A stretch of DNA of 24,456 nucleotides from Emiliania huxleyi CCMP1516 (lineage: Eukaryota; Haptophyta; Isochrysidales; Noelaerhabdaceae), in contig NW_005198739.1 of the NCBI RefSeq assembly GCF_000372725.1, positions 34,894 through 59,349 of the forward strand, read 5' to 3'. This document shows, in pieces, positions 1-9,663 of the stretch. Numbering within the stretch: position 1 is the stretch's first letter; every line of letters starts with the position of its first letter. The translations under genes and the position numbers were made by a program. The notes below the pieces were generated by a model. The model ran no database searches. It saw only the letters and a list, made by a program, of their open reading frames with translations, and was not told the origin of the DNA.

Positions 1-605
1 CGACTCGACGCCGCTGAGATCGGAGATCAAGCTCTGACAGGTCGCACGTCGCTCCTTTGACGCCGACGTGATTTACCCGTGCAGATCACATCAGGACACG
101 GTCTCGACGCGCTCAGTACGACGCCTGCGACCCGTCTCGGGTCAGGTGGCACGACGCTCATCGCGCCCGCCAGCGCTGCCGTGCAGGCTGCCACGTCGAG
201 GTCGAGCACGCTTCTATACGCTTGCCGAGCCTTCCTTTCCATCCCATTAGGCAGCCTGGGAACGGTGGCGATCAGAGGCAAAGCCTACGAGGGGTGGTGG
301 AACCACATGTCACGGCTACTGCCGGCTCGACCCCACGATAGCCTCCGAAGGCTGACTTTGAGGCACCATCATCGGACGATGTCGACGAGTTGGGTCGCTC
401 TCGCGGTAGCCAGATGACCTCTCATACTAGGATCATCGGCCATGGCCGCAGGGAGCGCGGGGGAGGGCGCTGGATGCAACACGGAGCTCCGTTGGAGACG
501 TTTTCAAGATTAGCGTGTCAGAGTGAAATGGCACTAGCCAAAAAACTGTGCACCAAAATGCAAAAAAACCGAGCCGCGTTAACGTGTTCGTGTATAACTA
601 TAAGC
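1..605. other. No supported gene
   Basis: Several short open frames overlap here on both strands. None shows a recognisable domain, and their composition looks like GC-rich chance frames. The stretch ends at an AAATAAATAAAT microsatellite that forms the tail of the neighbouring element. Confidence 0.5.
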
Positions 606-1830
606 TATTAATAAATAAATAAATAAAACGGGCAAACTCTGAGACGAGATGGGATTTAGGGACATGTGTCCCCGCCCTGCACGATCTTGGTGTGAGGGAT
701 CTTCAATCCGTGTCCCCTCACCCCTCGTCACAACCCGACACGGAAGAGCGGCAAGAGTTGGGGCTGCGGCTACGGCTGCGGCTATGAGAGGGGCCGGGGT
801 CGCGGCAGAGCCGCTGCGCCGCGTGGACGCGCCTACACCGCTCTTGCTCCGCTCGCCACCTCTCGCAAAGGTCCAAAGCCATAGCCACCACCTCCTCCGG
901 CAAGTCCTTTCGCCGTATCTCGCCGTCCCTCCACGCCTGGAAGATCTCGTCGTCATAGCCGTATTGCATCACAGCCTGCTGAACTGCGTCGTGTACGACC
1001 CCTGCCGTCCTATCCTGCGCCTCAGCGTCGGAAAAGTCGAACTCGGAGTCATACTCGGAAGCAGGCACAGACGGCCGCGGTGATTTGGCAGGCGGCGAGG
1101 AGGGGGAGGGGGAGCGCGGCGGTGCGCGCTCGTGGCTCCCGCTGGTGCCAGAAGGGCCAGCGCCCAGCGCGCTCAGCCTGTTCTTGTTCACCTTGGGAGA
1201 GGGGGGTGGGGGTCCACCTCCCTTGGGTGCGGGCTGGCGGTCAGGCTTGCGCTTGACCGCCTTGCCCGGCGGCTTGCGGCCAGGGTTCCTAATGGTGAAC
1301 CTGTCCGGCATGCCGCCCTTCCCAACCCTGGTCCACCCCTCGGGCGACTCGTTGGGCTGGGGTTGCTGCATCTGTTGGTGCTGTGGGTGTGCCTGCGGTG
1401 CTGCGGCCGGAGCTGCAGCGGCGGCAGGCGGTGCTGCGGGCGGTGCCGCGGCGGAGGTGGCAGCAGGCACAGGCTGCGGTGGGGCACTGCCCTCCTTGGC
1501 CTGCTGCCGCTCCCTGTCCCTCTCCCACTGGGACTGGGGCTGGACAATGAACTGCTTGCCCATGGGCGTCGGGTTGACGCTGAAGCTCCACCAGTTGCGC
1601 TCCACGGCGAGCTGCGAGAGGATGCGAATCATCGCCTCGTCTTGCGGCGCCACCGCCTCTCCTGTGGCTTGCGCGCACAGTTTGAGCCTGGCCGCAACGG
1701 ACGGGCCATCGCGAGCGTCGGCCATGGCCCCGTTTCTCGCCGTTTTGTAAAGTTTGGCACTATAAGCTATAACGAGCCCGTACTCTCCGATAAAAACACC
1801 GGCATCCTCAGATCGGATCGCACCTCTCAA
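606..1830 (-). mobile_element. Retroelement-like unit with TTTA-repeat 3' tail
   Basis: Read on the minus strand, the unit contains a 335-residue ORF and then about 110 bp of 3' sequence ending in a TTTATTTATTTATT microsatellite at 609-628. That kind of tail is typical of non-LTR retrotransposons. The last ~300 bp, including the ORF C-terminus, recur at 17800-18385 in the same orientation, with the same tail and clear sequence identity (for example the stretch at 640-680 against 17832-17872). No reverse transcriptase frame is visible, so this is an ORF1-only, truncated or non-autonomous copy. The 5' boundary is not defined; I set it near the upstream end of the open frame. Confidence 0.55.
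718..1725 (-). CDS. Low-complexity ORF1/gag-like protein, unrecognised
   Basis: This is a 335-residue frame from the ATG at 1725; the open frame continues upstream to 1830 without another ATG. Residues 1-80 look ordered (WWSFSVNPTPMGKQF). They are followed by an Ala/Pro/Gln-rich stretch, a basic segment (GRKPPGKAVKRKPDR), a Ser/Pro-rich linker, an acidic patch, a predicted helical region (EIFQAWRDGEIRRKD) and an RS-dipeptide tail (SHSRSRSRSPNS). A basic, disordered, RS-tailed layout suits a nucleic-acid-binding ORF1 or gag-like protein of a retroelement. I recognise no domain. Its C-terminal coding sequence is present again at 18222-18385, so it belongs to a multicopy family. It could instead be a host RNA-binding protein that was later copied. 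Confidence 0.45.
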   Translation of the reverse strand: MADARDGPSVAARLKLCAQATGEAVAPQDEAMIRILSQLAVERNWWSFSVNPTPMGKQFIVQPQSQWERDRERQQAKEGSAPPQPVPAATSAAAPPAAPPAAAAAPAAAPQAHPQHQQMQQPQPNESPEGWTRVGKGGMPDRFTIRNPGRKPPGKAVKRKPDRQPAPKGGGPPPPSPKVNKNRLSALGAGPSGTSGSHERAPPRSPSPSSPPAKSPRPSVPASEYDSEFDFSDAEAQDRTAGVVHDAVQQAVMQYGYDDEIFQAWRDGEIRRKDLPEEVVAMALDLCERWRAEQERCRRVHAAQRLCRDPGPSHSRSRSRSPNSCRSSVSGCDEG

Positions 1831-3061
1831 GGCCCTTGAGGGATCCCTTGAGCCTTGTCACAAGGCCTATATGCGAAAATGGAGCACTTGGATGGTGCTC
1901 TGAGCATTAATTTTGAGGTCGGTCGGGAGTCGGTCGACCCTCCGTGCTCGGACGCTCTAGACGGTCTGTGTGCGTCCCTGTCTCCCTGAGACGAGTTCAT
2001 TTTAAACCTGGATGGAGGATGGAAGTTCACAGATAGGAAAGTTGAAAAGAAACAATAAGCTGCACAGGACGACAGTGTCAGTGAGGGTGTGAGAGGTAGA
2101 ACCTAGCCGCCCCACACCAGGAGGTCTTGCACTGACCTTGTTAAAGAAAATAACTGCGTCGTTATCAGAAGAGGGGGGGGGGGGGGGGGGGGCGAGCGGC
2201 GGGGATCGGCTGGCGGAGAACAGGGACACATGTAGCCCGGCCGGTTAGGCCGCGGCACAGGAGACCTGGCGAGCGCCGCGAGGCCAGTCGGGGCGTGGCG
2301 GCGTTAGCGGGGCATTTTTGGGCGCGGGTCGAGGTGAAGGGGCCCCGGGGCGTGAACCGAGATTCATGTCACAGACTCGCGACGACGGATAAGACGGAAG
2401 AGGAGTGGTATGTGGGAGATGACTGTCGTTTGAGTAGGAAAGAGTTATATGGTTTAAGTTATGCCTAGAAGTATGCGCGCGGTGTGTGTGCGGACCTGCC
2501 TGCTGCAGTGCGTCGTACTGTATAATTAATGCCTCCCCTCTGACGCTTGCTGCGCGATAATCTATTGAGCGAGACAATGAGAGGTTGCGGAGGACAGGTG
2601 CGAGGGGCTGGATTCACAGATTTTCTTCCTCGTCTTAGCGGGAAACCCCCTCTTTAAGTTTTGTCCTGGTTTTCGCGCGCTGTGAAGTCGGTCTGTGAGG
2701 AGAGCCACTCAGAGAGGTCTGGGCGGGCGGGGCAGGGCGCCGACGGACCTCAGGTGTCATGAGCTGCGCGTGTGAGCAGTGAGGGAAACCACGCTGTGGA
2801 GTGGGTTTAATGAGCATTACGCCCTTGCCGTCCCCTCCATCACCGGACACCGCCGCCGCCTCACAACCACCTCCTTGTGACATTAAGAGTGGGTTTAATG
2901 CGCAAGAAAAGTTAAAGTTGCTCCCGGCCCAGTGGGGATTTTGGCATCACGGCCCCGTAACACCCATGTGCATGTGCATGTGCATGCACAGGTATTCACG
3001 CCAACCTCGTACAACTCATCCCCGTCATTTTGTATGACGCGCCTGGTAGGAAGCCCCCGAT
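1831..3061. other. Gene-poor stretch with a 20-G homopolymer
   Basis: I see no convincing coding region. The stretch holds an uninterrupted run of 20 G at 2173-2192 and a short CATGTG repeat near 2966-2986. The open frames across it have no domain content and change frame constantly. Confidence 0.5.
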
Positions 3062-3481
3062 TCACGGCTTCTTTGTCAGCTTGATGACATGCGAGCCAAA
3101 CTTGGTCTTCACGAGGCCGAGCTCGCCGACGACAGTGTCGGGATCAAAACAGTAATCGTTGAAGGCTCCAACCATCTGGCCCGGTCCAAAGGTACCGAGG
3201 TCCCCACCCTTTGCCCCGGACGGACAGGTGGAGAACTCACGCGCTGCGTCGGCGAAGTTCACCTGCCCTGCCTCAATCTGAGCTTTGATGCGCTGGGCGC
3301 GTGCGTTGTCCGAGACGAGGATGTGCGATGCGCCCGCCTTGCCGAAGGCGAGAAAGTCAAACACGCCTGCGCGCGCGGAGGCATGGCGAGCCGCTGTGCG
3401 CTGGGCGGGCAGCCCGGCAAGCCCGGCGGGCGTGAAGGCGGTTCCAGCGGCGAAGATCATCAGTATTCCGAAGGACATCAT
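3062..3481 (-). CDS. Parvulin-type peptidyl-prolyl cis-trans isomerase, probably plastid-targeted
   Basis: The 139-residue product catalyses cis-trans isomerisation of prolyl peptide bonds (PpiC/rotamase family). The parvulin domain covers about residues 45-139, with ASHILVSDNARAQRI at the start, FSTCPSGAKGGDLGTFGPG in the middle and KTKFGSHVIKLTKKP at the end. That is a complete single domain close to the usual ~95 residues. I chose the ATG at 3481 because the open frame upstream has only a GTG. The N-terminus is a short hydrophobic stretch (FGILMIFAAG) followed by TAFTP, then an Arg/Ala/Ser-rich segment. This resembles a signal peptide, the ASAFAP-like phenylalanine motif and a transit peptide, as used to import proteins into red-lineage secondary plastids. 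Plastid location is inference. An introner-like repeat lies 150-300 bp upstream in sense orientation. Confidence 0.88.
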   Translation of the reverse strand: MMSFGILMIFAAGTAFTPAGLAGLPAQRTAARHASARAGVFDFLAFGKAGASHILVSDNARAQRIKAQIEAGQVNFADAAREFSTCPSGAKGGDLGTFGPGQMVGAFNDYCFDPDTVVGELGLVKTKFGSHVIKLTKKP

Positions 3482-3629
3482 CAGCAGGGCCTCACGATCG
3501 TCGCTCACACCCCAGCGAAGGGTCTCTCCTCGAAGGGACACACCTCTGCCAAAAAGAATTTAGCCAGCGAGCTAGCACAGGGGACGATCGCGAGGTGGCA
3601 TGAAGGTTGCAGCGAGAATCGGCGAGGGA

Positions 3630-3778
3630 CTGCAAAGAGAGATAGGAAGAGGCAGACGCCCAAGGGTGGGCGCGACGGCTAGAACTCCACACCCCTCTCC
3701 TCAAAATCCCTGTGTGGTGGCGGCGTGCCGTCCTCCCGTCCCTGCCTTTGGGTTGTCTGTGTTATCTTTCTTCCTTAG
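3630..3778 (-). repeat. Introner-like repeat, copy A (upstream of PPIase gene)
   Basis: Read on the minus strand, the unit runs from an A/G-rich start through AGGGACGGGAGGACGGCACG and a CACACAGGGATTTT core to a pyrimidine tract ending CTTTGCAG at 3630. The next ~40 bp (3590-3629), starting TCCCTCGCCGATTC and including an ATG, are also shared with copies B, C and E. The terminal tract is a textbook 3' splice site. It would splice into the 5' leader of the PPIase gene, which is in the same orientation. Confidence 0.75.
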
Positions 3779-3944
3779 AGCTTAGTTTCATTAGCACAGA
3801 TACACCACGTGCGCCGTGTTGTGCAAAAAAGAAACGGCCTGGCCTTCTCCCCACAGAACTCTCGCACAGCATTGGGCACGGGACTGGCGCGCACTGGCAC
3901 GGACCCTAAGCTAATCACGTCTCACACGGCGCGGCCGGCCCTAG

Positions 3945-4993
3945 CTAGATCTCCGCAGCAACCGCCTGGCGCTTCTTCTCCGCAACCTGTTCCGGTGTGA
4001 GGACCCCGAGCTCGATCAGGCGCTCGGTGAGGAACGCGTCCGCTGTGGCGTACTTTGGCGAGAGGTACGTCGAAGAGAAGGGGTGCAGGAACGTGGGGAT
4101 GCTCATCCGGTCAGAGCTCACGTCCTCGTCCGCGGGCACAACAACGCGGTGTGAGGTTGCGCGGTACTCGCCGTTGGACATCTGCTCGAGCATGTCGCCG
4201 ATGTTGATGATGAGCGCCTCCGGCACGAGGGGCACCTCGCGCCACTCGCCCGTCCTACAGGGCATGCGAAGAGCTTCTCCTGGACAGGCCTCCAGCTGGA
4301 CGGGCGGGACGAGGCGCGAGCCCTCCTGTGGTCCCTCAGCTCGAGCCCTCTCGCCGAGCCGGACGGCAGCAGCGTGATCAGGTTGATGTCCTCGTGCGCA
4401 GAGGCGCGGGTGGCACCCGGCGCGGCGAGCTCAGGGTCATACGGCGGGTACCGCAGGATCCGCATCATCGTGTTTGTGGGGTCCAGCGTCTCCGCCAGCC
4501 GGGTCACGTTGTTGGTGCGCAGCTGCTCGCGCGTCGCCGCGTCCATGTGCTCGTCGATCCACTGGAGCAGCTCCCTTCCCAGCTCGAGCATCTGGTGGAA
4601 GAGGACGCGCGCCCGGTCGGACACCTCCTCCGGGTAGCGGCCCCGCGGGAAGTACAGCTGGTAGTACTGCTTCAGGTCCTGAAGCGTCTGGCCCTTCGCC
4701 GACTCCGCACGCGCCATACTGAAATAGCCGTCCTGCGTTTCCATGCTGCGCTCGTACTTGGCCTGGTCGGCGAGGCCGGAGGTGAGGAACTCGCGCCACT
4801 CGTCGTACACCTGCTCGATCAGCGAGTACTTGATCGGGTGGTTGGTCAGGACCGCAAAACCAGTGGCTTTGAGCGACTGCGCGAAGTCGCCGGGCGCGCC
4901 GCCCGAGGTGTAGTCGACTACGGACACGTCGCCACCAAGCCTGAGCGGCGTCTCCGACAAGACAAGCGCGCCGAGGAGGAGCGGCGAGGCCAT
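3945..4993 (-). CDS. Isopenicillin-N-synthase-like 2OG-Fe(II) dioxygenase
   Basis: This is a non-haem iron, 2-oxoglutarate-dependent oxygenase; its substrate cannot be told from sequence. The start is the ATG at 4993 (MASPLLLGALV). The N-terminal DIOX_N region has GFAVLTNHP near residue 50, followed by MRILRYPPYDP. The iron ligands are HED near residue 200 and the His of ATSHRVVVP (about 4147). The 2-oxoglutarate-binding RxS motif is RMSIPTF. LIINIGDMLEQMSNG is a family hallmark. The first part (down to about 4310) and the last part (4254-3945) are in different frames. A short intron ending CCTGTAG at 4255, with its donor between about 4260 and 4345, joins GLEL to TGEWREVPL; a frameshift is the alternative. 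Introner-like copy B ends about 120 bp upstream, in sense. Confidence 0.85.
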
Positions 4994-5111
4994 AGAGCAC
5001 GCGTACGCCGCGTACGCCGGTACCGCGAAAAACGGCAACAGATGAAGAAAGAGAGCGCGGAGAGCTGCGACGAAAGGCGAGATGAAGGTTGCAGCGAGAA
5101 TCGGCGCGAGA

Positions 5112-5256
5112 CTGCGAAGAGAGATAGGAAGAGGCAGACTCCCTAGGGTGGGCGACGGATAGCGCACCACACACCTCTCCTTAAAATCCCTGTGTGGTGG
5201 CGGCGTGCCGTCCTCCCATCCCTCCCTTGGGTTGTCTGTTTTCTTTCTTTTAGGCG
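5112..5256 (-). repeat. Introner-like repeat, copy B (upstream of 2OG oxygenase)
   Basis: This copy has the same unit as copy A: AGGGAGGGATGGGAGGACGG, then CGCCGCCACCACACAGGG, then a polypyrimidine tract ending CTCTTCGCAG at 5112-5113. The shared downstream flank (CGCCGATTCTCGCTGCAACC) follows. It is sense to the oxygenase gene, whose ATG lies about 120 bp downstream. The sequence between copies B and C is pyrimidine-rich on this strand, and part of it recurs at 21120-21190. Confidence 0.75.
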
Positions 5257-5415
5257 AGAGAAGAAGCGTAGAAAAAGGATCGGCAGGCGGCGGCGGCGTC
5301 GCTGGACGAGGCAGAGGAGAGCGACGCGACAGAGGAAGAAGCGACAAGAGAGAGAACGACGAGAGTGGGACGACCGCGAGGTGGCATGAAGGTTGCAGCG
5401 AGAATCGGCGAGGGA

Positions 5416-5566
5416 CTGCGAAGAGAGATAGGAAGAGGCAGACTCCCTAGGTAGGGCTAGCGCATCACACCCCTCTCCTTAAAATCCCTGTGTGGTGGCG
5501 GCGTGCCGTCCTCCCATCCCTCCCTTGGGTTGAGTGTTTTCTTTCTTTCTTTTTACACAGGTACAC
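5416..5566 (-). repeat. Introner-like repeat, copy C
   Basis: This ~151-bp unit is near-identical to copy B. On the minus strand it starts at a GT after CTTCTCCG (5566) and ends CTCTTCGCAG at 5416-5417, so it has GT...AG limits. Its downstream flank (5340-5415) includes ATGCCACCTCGCGGTCG and a pyrimidine-rich stretch repeated at 21118-21190. Copies B and C lie in tandem, about 160 bp apart. Confidence 0.75.
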
Positions 5567-5649
5567 CGGAGAAGAGAGAGAGAGATTTTTGAAGACCAAC
5601 AAGAAATCACGACTCTCACAGAGATTTGGGCTCGGCAGCTTGTCAGCCC

Positions 5650-6144
5650 TCAGCCGAAGCTGGGGCCGGTCCCGTAGCCGAGAGAGCCCGCGCCGTTGAG
5701 TTCGACGCGGTCGGGGGGCCTTGCGGAGAGGCCAGCGAGGTGGCGATCGCTGTACTTCATGGTGCCCTCGGTGGGGCGGCTGACAAGCCAGAGGTCGATA
5801 CTCTGGACGACCCATAGGATGCCACGAATGCCTGGAGGAGAGGGAGGCGAGGCCAGAGGCAGACTCAGCTGCTCTCGGGTGATCTCGCTTTGGTGGCCGA
5901 AGGACCCGATGGTCCTGTCACATTCGTGTTCCGAGTCGTACGGGTAGAAGATTGCGGGAAGGCATCGAGTCAGCACATCCTTGTAGTGCAGCGGACCGCC
6001 AGGCTCGCCGGCAGCATCCGCAGGGAGGCAGCATATGAGGCACCAGTCTTCTGGAGAGCTCAACAGCTGCGGCCACGATGGCGGAGTCGGCCGCGGTTCG
6101 AGCGAGCAGCTTTTGGCTGCGGGATCGAATCGCGGAAGGCTCAT
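5650..6144 (-). CDS. Hypothetical protein, unrecognised
   Basis: The 164-residue frame starts at the ATG at 6144 (MSLPRFDP). The middle part (EDWCLICCLPADAAGEPG, HYKDVLTRCLPAIFYPYD, WVVQSIDLWLVSRPTEG) has a mixed, protein-like composition rather than the Arg/Pro/Ala bias of chance frames here, and this is the main reason to list it. I recognise no domain. The frame stops about 85 bp before introner-like copy C, so the true 3' end could be spliced. A 7-bp microsatellite lies just upstream of the start. It may be a gene fragment. Confidence 0.35.
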   Translation of the reverse strand: MSLPRFDPAAKSCSLEPRPTPPSWPQLLSSPEDWCLICCLPADAAGEPGGPLHYKDVLTRCLPAIFYPYDSEHECDRTIGSFGHQSEITREQLSLPLASPPSPPGIRGILWVVQSIDLWLVSRPTEGTMKYSDRHLAGLSARPPDRVELNGAGSLGYGTGPSFG

Positions 6145-6193
6145 GCCCTCGCGGAGCGACGCGGGTCGCGCGGCGCGCGCGTGTGCGAAATGC

Positions 6194-6225
6194 GACAACA
6201 GACGACAGACGACAGACGACAGACG
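6194..6225 (+). repeat. 7-bp microsatellite (ACGACAG)n
   Basis: Three to four uninterrupted copies of a 7-bp unit sit just upstream of the minus-strand ORF at 5650-6144. Confidence 0.85.
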
Positions 6226-7301
6226 CCTGAGCGCTGTACGACTGAACGACCGTCGCCGCAATCGCCACCGCCGCCATTTTGACGAGCAGCGCGAGCGCGC
6301 TCGTCGGCGGCCAGCCGTCGCGGGCCGGGCCGAGCCCGGCCTCAACCGGCCGCGCCGCCGCAGCAGGCCCGGAGGCCCACATGGCGGCCGACAGCTGATA
6401 GGAGTCTTCTCGTCTTCTCTCCCCCCCCCCCCCCCGAGAAGTGAATTTTCGAACGAAACGCTCTCTCACAACACTAGGGTCTTGGCTGCATGGGACTGGC
6501 GGGAAAAGAGAATTTTTGTTGGGTCCCAAAGCTCTCTTCTGACTTCTCTCTGTACAAGCATGCCGAGGCGCGGAGATCTTCTCCGAGGCTCCACCCCTGT
6601 TGGAGTATAGACCGCTCGTCTATTGCAACAGCCAATCAGCCCTAAATGAAGGTAGTTGTGGATGCTATGTGAAGAATTCCTTTCTCCCGCATCTTTGGGA
6701 TGTTCGGACTTTTGGTTGGTTGGTTGGGAGTTGGGTGGGAGTTGGGAAGCCGCCCGGCCGGGTTACTCTTTACACTTTAGCGGTACTCGTCTAGCTCTAG
6801 GCTGGGGTTGGTCCTGGGTTGGTCTAGGGGCTGGCGGTTGGTTTTTTGGAATAGTTCCTCACGCGCATGCCACATGCGTGTCATGACAGCCTCAATGACA
6901 ATGTGTCATGCATGACAGCCCTCACGCCTCAGCCGTTGAATTCAAGCGGGGCTGCAGAAGTGTCCGCGTCCGTCCGGGGGGCGGGGGGCATCCACACCCA
7001 TTAATTAAGCAGGAAGGACCGGATGACCGCGGACGATGAGGGAATTCTGTTTTTTGGGGCAAAGAAGAGCCCACCAAACAAACCCACACCACGCACGCAC
7101 GAGAGAGAGCGGGCGGGCGGGCGGGCTGCGGGCGGGAGGGAGGCAGGGAGCAGGAGTAGGTAGGTAGGTACAGGGAGCCCCCCCTTTTATGGTTGACCCT
7201 GGGCATGGCCTCTCTGGGGGTGAGCTGGGTCGGTCTCCTCCGGGTGTCTGCAACTCGCACGGCGGGTCCGCGTCCGGGCAAGCATCCGAGGCCCGCAGTT
7301 G
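6226..7301. other. No supported gene; simple-sequence islands
   Basis: The stretch holds a 14-C run at 6421-6434 and GTTGGTTGGT-like and GGGAGTTGGG runs near 6712-6850. It also has a CATGACAGCC(C)TCA repeat at 6882-6925, (GGGC)n near 7110-7130 and (GTAG)n near 7157-7170. Open frames here lack domain content. Confidence 0.5.
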
Positions 7302-8193
7302 GAGCGGCCGCATATTGCTCGGTACCCCCCGGCCTTTTTAAGCCCAGGGCCGACCCCCCCCCCCAGCAGCAGCGCTCTGCTGCTGGGGGGGTCGGGCCCC
7401 CCCCCCCAGCAGCAGCGCTCTGCTGCTGGGGGGGGTCGGACCCCCCCCCCCCAGCAGGAGCGCTCTGCCTGTGGGGGGTGCTGGCATCTCTGTACAGACA
7501 GCAGCTGTAAGTAGCATGCGTTCGAGTTGCGAGAATTTATGGTCGGCATCAAAATCAGTGGTCTCACCGGCGGGGCCTCCTACTGCCAACCGGGCGGTGT
7601 GGGGCACGCCAGCCTCTCTTCTACGCCTCTCGTGCCTCGCGGCGCCTCTGCTTCAAGGAGGGAAGATACGGCGCTCGCAGCCCATCATACGCCGTGGCAC
7701 AGCGGAGAGCACAGCGGGCTGTACAAGTCCATCGGATAGTGCTCAATATCTTCGCATGCTCGTCGTAGGTGATATCCCGCGCGAGGTCATACGACAAAGG
7801 CCAGCAATCACTCGGTGATGAGACTATTGATGTAGGCGCGACGCTCTGACACCGAGTGTTGCTCGACGCTGCGACACCGCCGAGTACCGCGCAGCGCTCA
7901 ACCTCGCGGAGTTGCCCTCTCGCTATCATCACCCTTCACGGCGGCCGGGCTCGAAGGCGCGGTGAACACAACCGCCTCGAGCGTACCGCTCAAACACGAG
8001 CCGAGGGGGCGGGAGGCCGGGGGCGGCGGGAGGCGGGAGCTGGGTCCAGTGCGCTCTGCTGCTGGGGGGGGGGTCGGGACCCCCCCCCCCAGCAGCAGCA
8101 GCGCTCTGCTGCTGGGGGGGTCAGACCCCCCCCCCTAGCAGCAGGGACGGGCTTAAAAGGGCAGGGGGGGTACCGAGCAATGTGCGGCCGCTC
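7302..8193. mobile_element. Foldback element with hairpin-array terminal inverted repeats
   Basis: The left end (7302-7350) and right end (8145-8193) are inverted copies: GAGCGGCCGCATATTGCTCG on the left against the same with one mismatch on the right, followed on both sides by GGTACCCCCC and CTTTTTAAGCCC-like sequence. Just inside each end is a set of perfect hairpins with the core AGCAGCAGCGCTCTGCTGCT capped by runs of 7-10 C and G, three at 7355-7470 and two at 8050-8140. TTG flanks both outer ends (7299-7301 and 8194-8196), a possible 3-bp target duplication. The ~580-bp interior has no recognisable protein, so the element looks non-autonomous. Confidence 0.75.
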
Positions 8194-9049
8194 TTGTCCT
8201 CTCGCAGGGCGCGACCAACATGGAGATCCCCTATGCTCAGATCTGGGCTTTTGTCGACTATTGCTCGCTCTCTGAGCACCTGCAACGTCAGGCACTGTGC
8301 TTGGAGAATGCGTCGCAGTGCTGCTGCGCCTGTTGATTGAGCCGCGGCGCAAGCTCCATCGGTGAGCTGCGGTGGCGCGCCGGCCGCTTCATGCATAGCT
8401 CTCCGGCGAGCGGCCGCGAACGCGTTTTCCGTCCGCCGTTTCATCGAGTTTGCCCGAGTGGTAAAATGCAATCGTCGAACCTGCCCGAGTGGTAAAGTGC
8501 AACTTTGGCATTTGGTAAAAGCTGCCCGAGTGGTCTGTGGGGGAAAAAACCAAAGCGGAAAGGTGGCCTCAAGAGCTAAAGGTCAACATCCCCTCCGGCT
8601 ACGACAATGTGAACCTGATCTGGTCCTCACGGGGTTGACCCGTCTCCTCCAGATCGAGACGGACTTCATGAACGGCCGGGCAATATTTCTTCATTACTAT
8701 TTATTAATTAATGTTTTTTGCACGGCTGAGCCCCCCCCCCCCCCCCTTGGTGGGGTTCCCCGGCTTCAAGGGCTTACCCCCCCCCCCCCCCCGCCCCGCC
8801 CCCGCCTTTCCTCTTCTCCCCTTCCGTCCCAGCTCCACTCATCCCTCTCTCGCCATCTCCTGCAGGTGCAGGGGAAATACGAAACGAAAATTGATGGGCT
8901 TGCCCATCCCGGAGTGGTTCGACCCCACATAAATCCGAGACGGTGACGGGATGCTGTCGTACGATGGTCTCAGGCCCAGTGAGGTAGTGCATCTGACTAT
9001 CCCGGATCCTGCTGAACAAGCTAGCTCGATCGGTCACCCCGCCATCACC
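8194..9049. other. No supported gene; poly-C tracts and a short degenerate repeat
   Basis: Three spaced copies of TGCCCGAGTGGTA-like sequence occur at 8451-8535. Two 16-C runs lie at 8731-8746 and 8777-8792. The long plus-strand frame crossing this region depends on proline codons from the C runs and has no domain. Confidence 0.5.
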
Positions 9050-9212
9050 GTCGGGGAGAGGGGGGACGACACTGCTTCGGCAGCGTGCACCTCGATCCTG
9101 TACCGTGTTTGTTATGACCCCCCCCAATGAACACACCAGAGAGGGAGGGCGAGACGATCGAGGGGTCCCGTACCACGCGGAATCGACCCTATCCAGTGCT
9201 CAAGTGCTCAAG
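9050..9212 (+). mobile_element. Fragment of the retroelement family seen at 17.9-18.2 kb (inverted)
   Basis: The reverse complement of this stretch matches 17917-17950 plus 18081-18220. Shared landmarks are GAACACACCAGAGAGGGAGG, ACGATCGAGGGGTCCCGTAC and ATCGACCCTATCCAGTGCTC. The 17.9-kb copy has an extra 126 bp in the middle. The sequence just after it (9226-9285, GAGAGATTTTTAGCAATAC onward) recurs at 20263-20310. Confidence 0.7.
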
Positions 9213-9289
9213 GTACAGGGTAGGAGAGAGAGATTTTTAGCAATACAATACCAAACAACTCTAACACTCACACATCATTTGTTTGTCAG

Positions 9290-9416
9290 GGTAGGTAGGT
9301 AGGTAGGTAGGTAGGGAGCTACATAGGTAGGCAACAATCTCTCTCTAGGTAGGTAGGGAGGGAGGGAGGGACAGACAGAACACACACACAGACAGAGCAC
9401 AGACAGACAGACAGAG
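9290..9416 (+). repeat. Microsatellite cluster (GTAG)n, (GGGA)n, (GACA)n
   Basis: About six GTAG units lie at 9290-9315. They are followed by GTAG/GGGA runs at 9345-9370 and ACACAC and GACA runs at 9371-9416. Confidence 0.85.
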
Positions 9417-9663
9417 GCTACGACTGTTGCTAGTCTGAAAGTACAACCAAATTGCCTTTCAAACGTGTCAACTCGCCGTTTACCCCAGGAGCGGCTCTCA
9501 TTTCGACACCTCGGTTCGACACTATAGTGCACTAGGCACACAACTCAAACGAACGGTAATAAGGTAAATCACTGTAACGTCTTGGCCGACCCGTTGGCTC
9601 CTCTGTCGTCCCCGGTGCCCGCCAGCAGGCACCCGTACCTGTCCCCGGTGTGCGCTGCCTTCG

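Noticed and set aside
1085..1839. Two plus-strand frames of 221 and 235 residues
   Set aside because: They are antisense shadows of the minus-strand ORF1-like gene, with runs of Ala/Gly/Cys typical of antisense reading of a Pro/Ala-rich protein.
4437..5174. 245-residue minus-strand frame overlapping the oxygenase
   Set aside because: It is a frame-shifted, Arg/Ala-rich shadow of the 2OG oxygenase; the other frame carries all family motifs.
5118..5347. N-terminal extension of the oxygenase up to 5347
   Set aside because: The extension translates introner-like copy B and adjoining repeat sequence; the ATG at 4993 is the first one after the repeat and matches the usual family length.
7355..8140. 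CRISPR-like array of spaced palindromic repeats
   Set aside because: The repeats are two small clusters in inverted orientation at the ends of one element, spacers are only the G/C runs, and the context is eukaryotic.
8362..8946. 194-residue plus-strand open frame
   Set aside because: It relies on two poly-C runs read as proline and has no domain; its composition outside the runs is unlike the supported genes.
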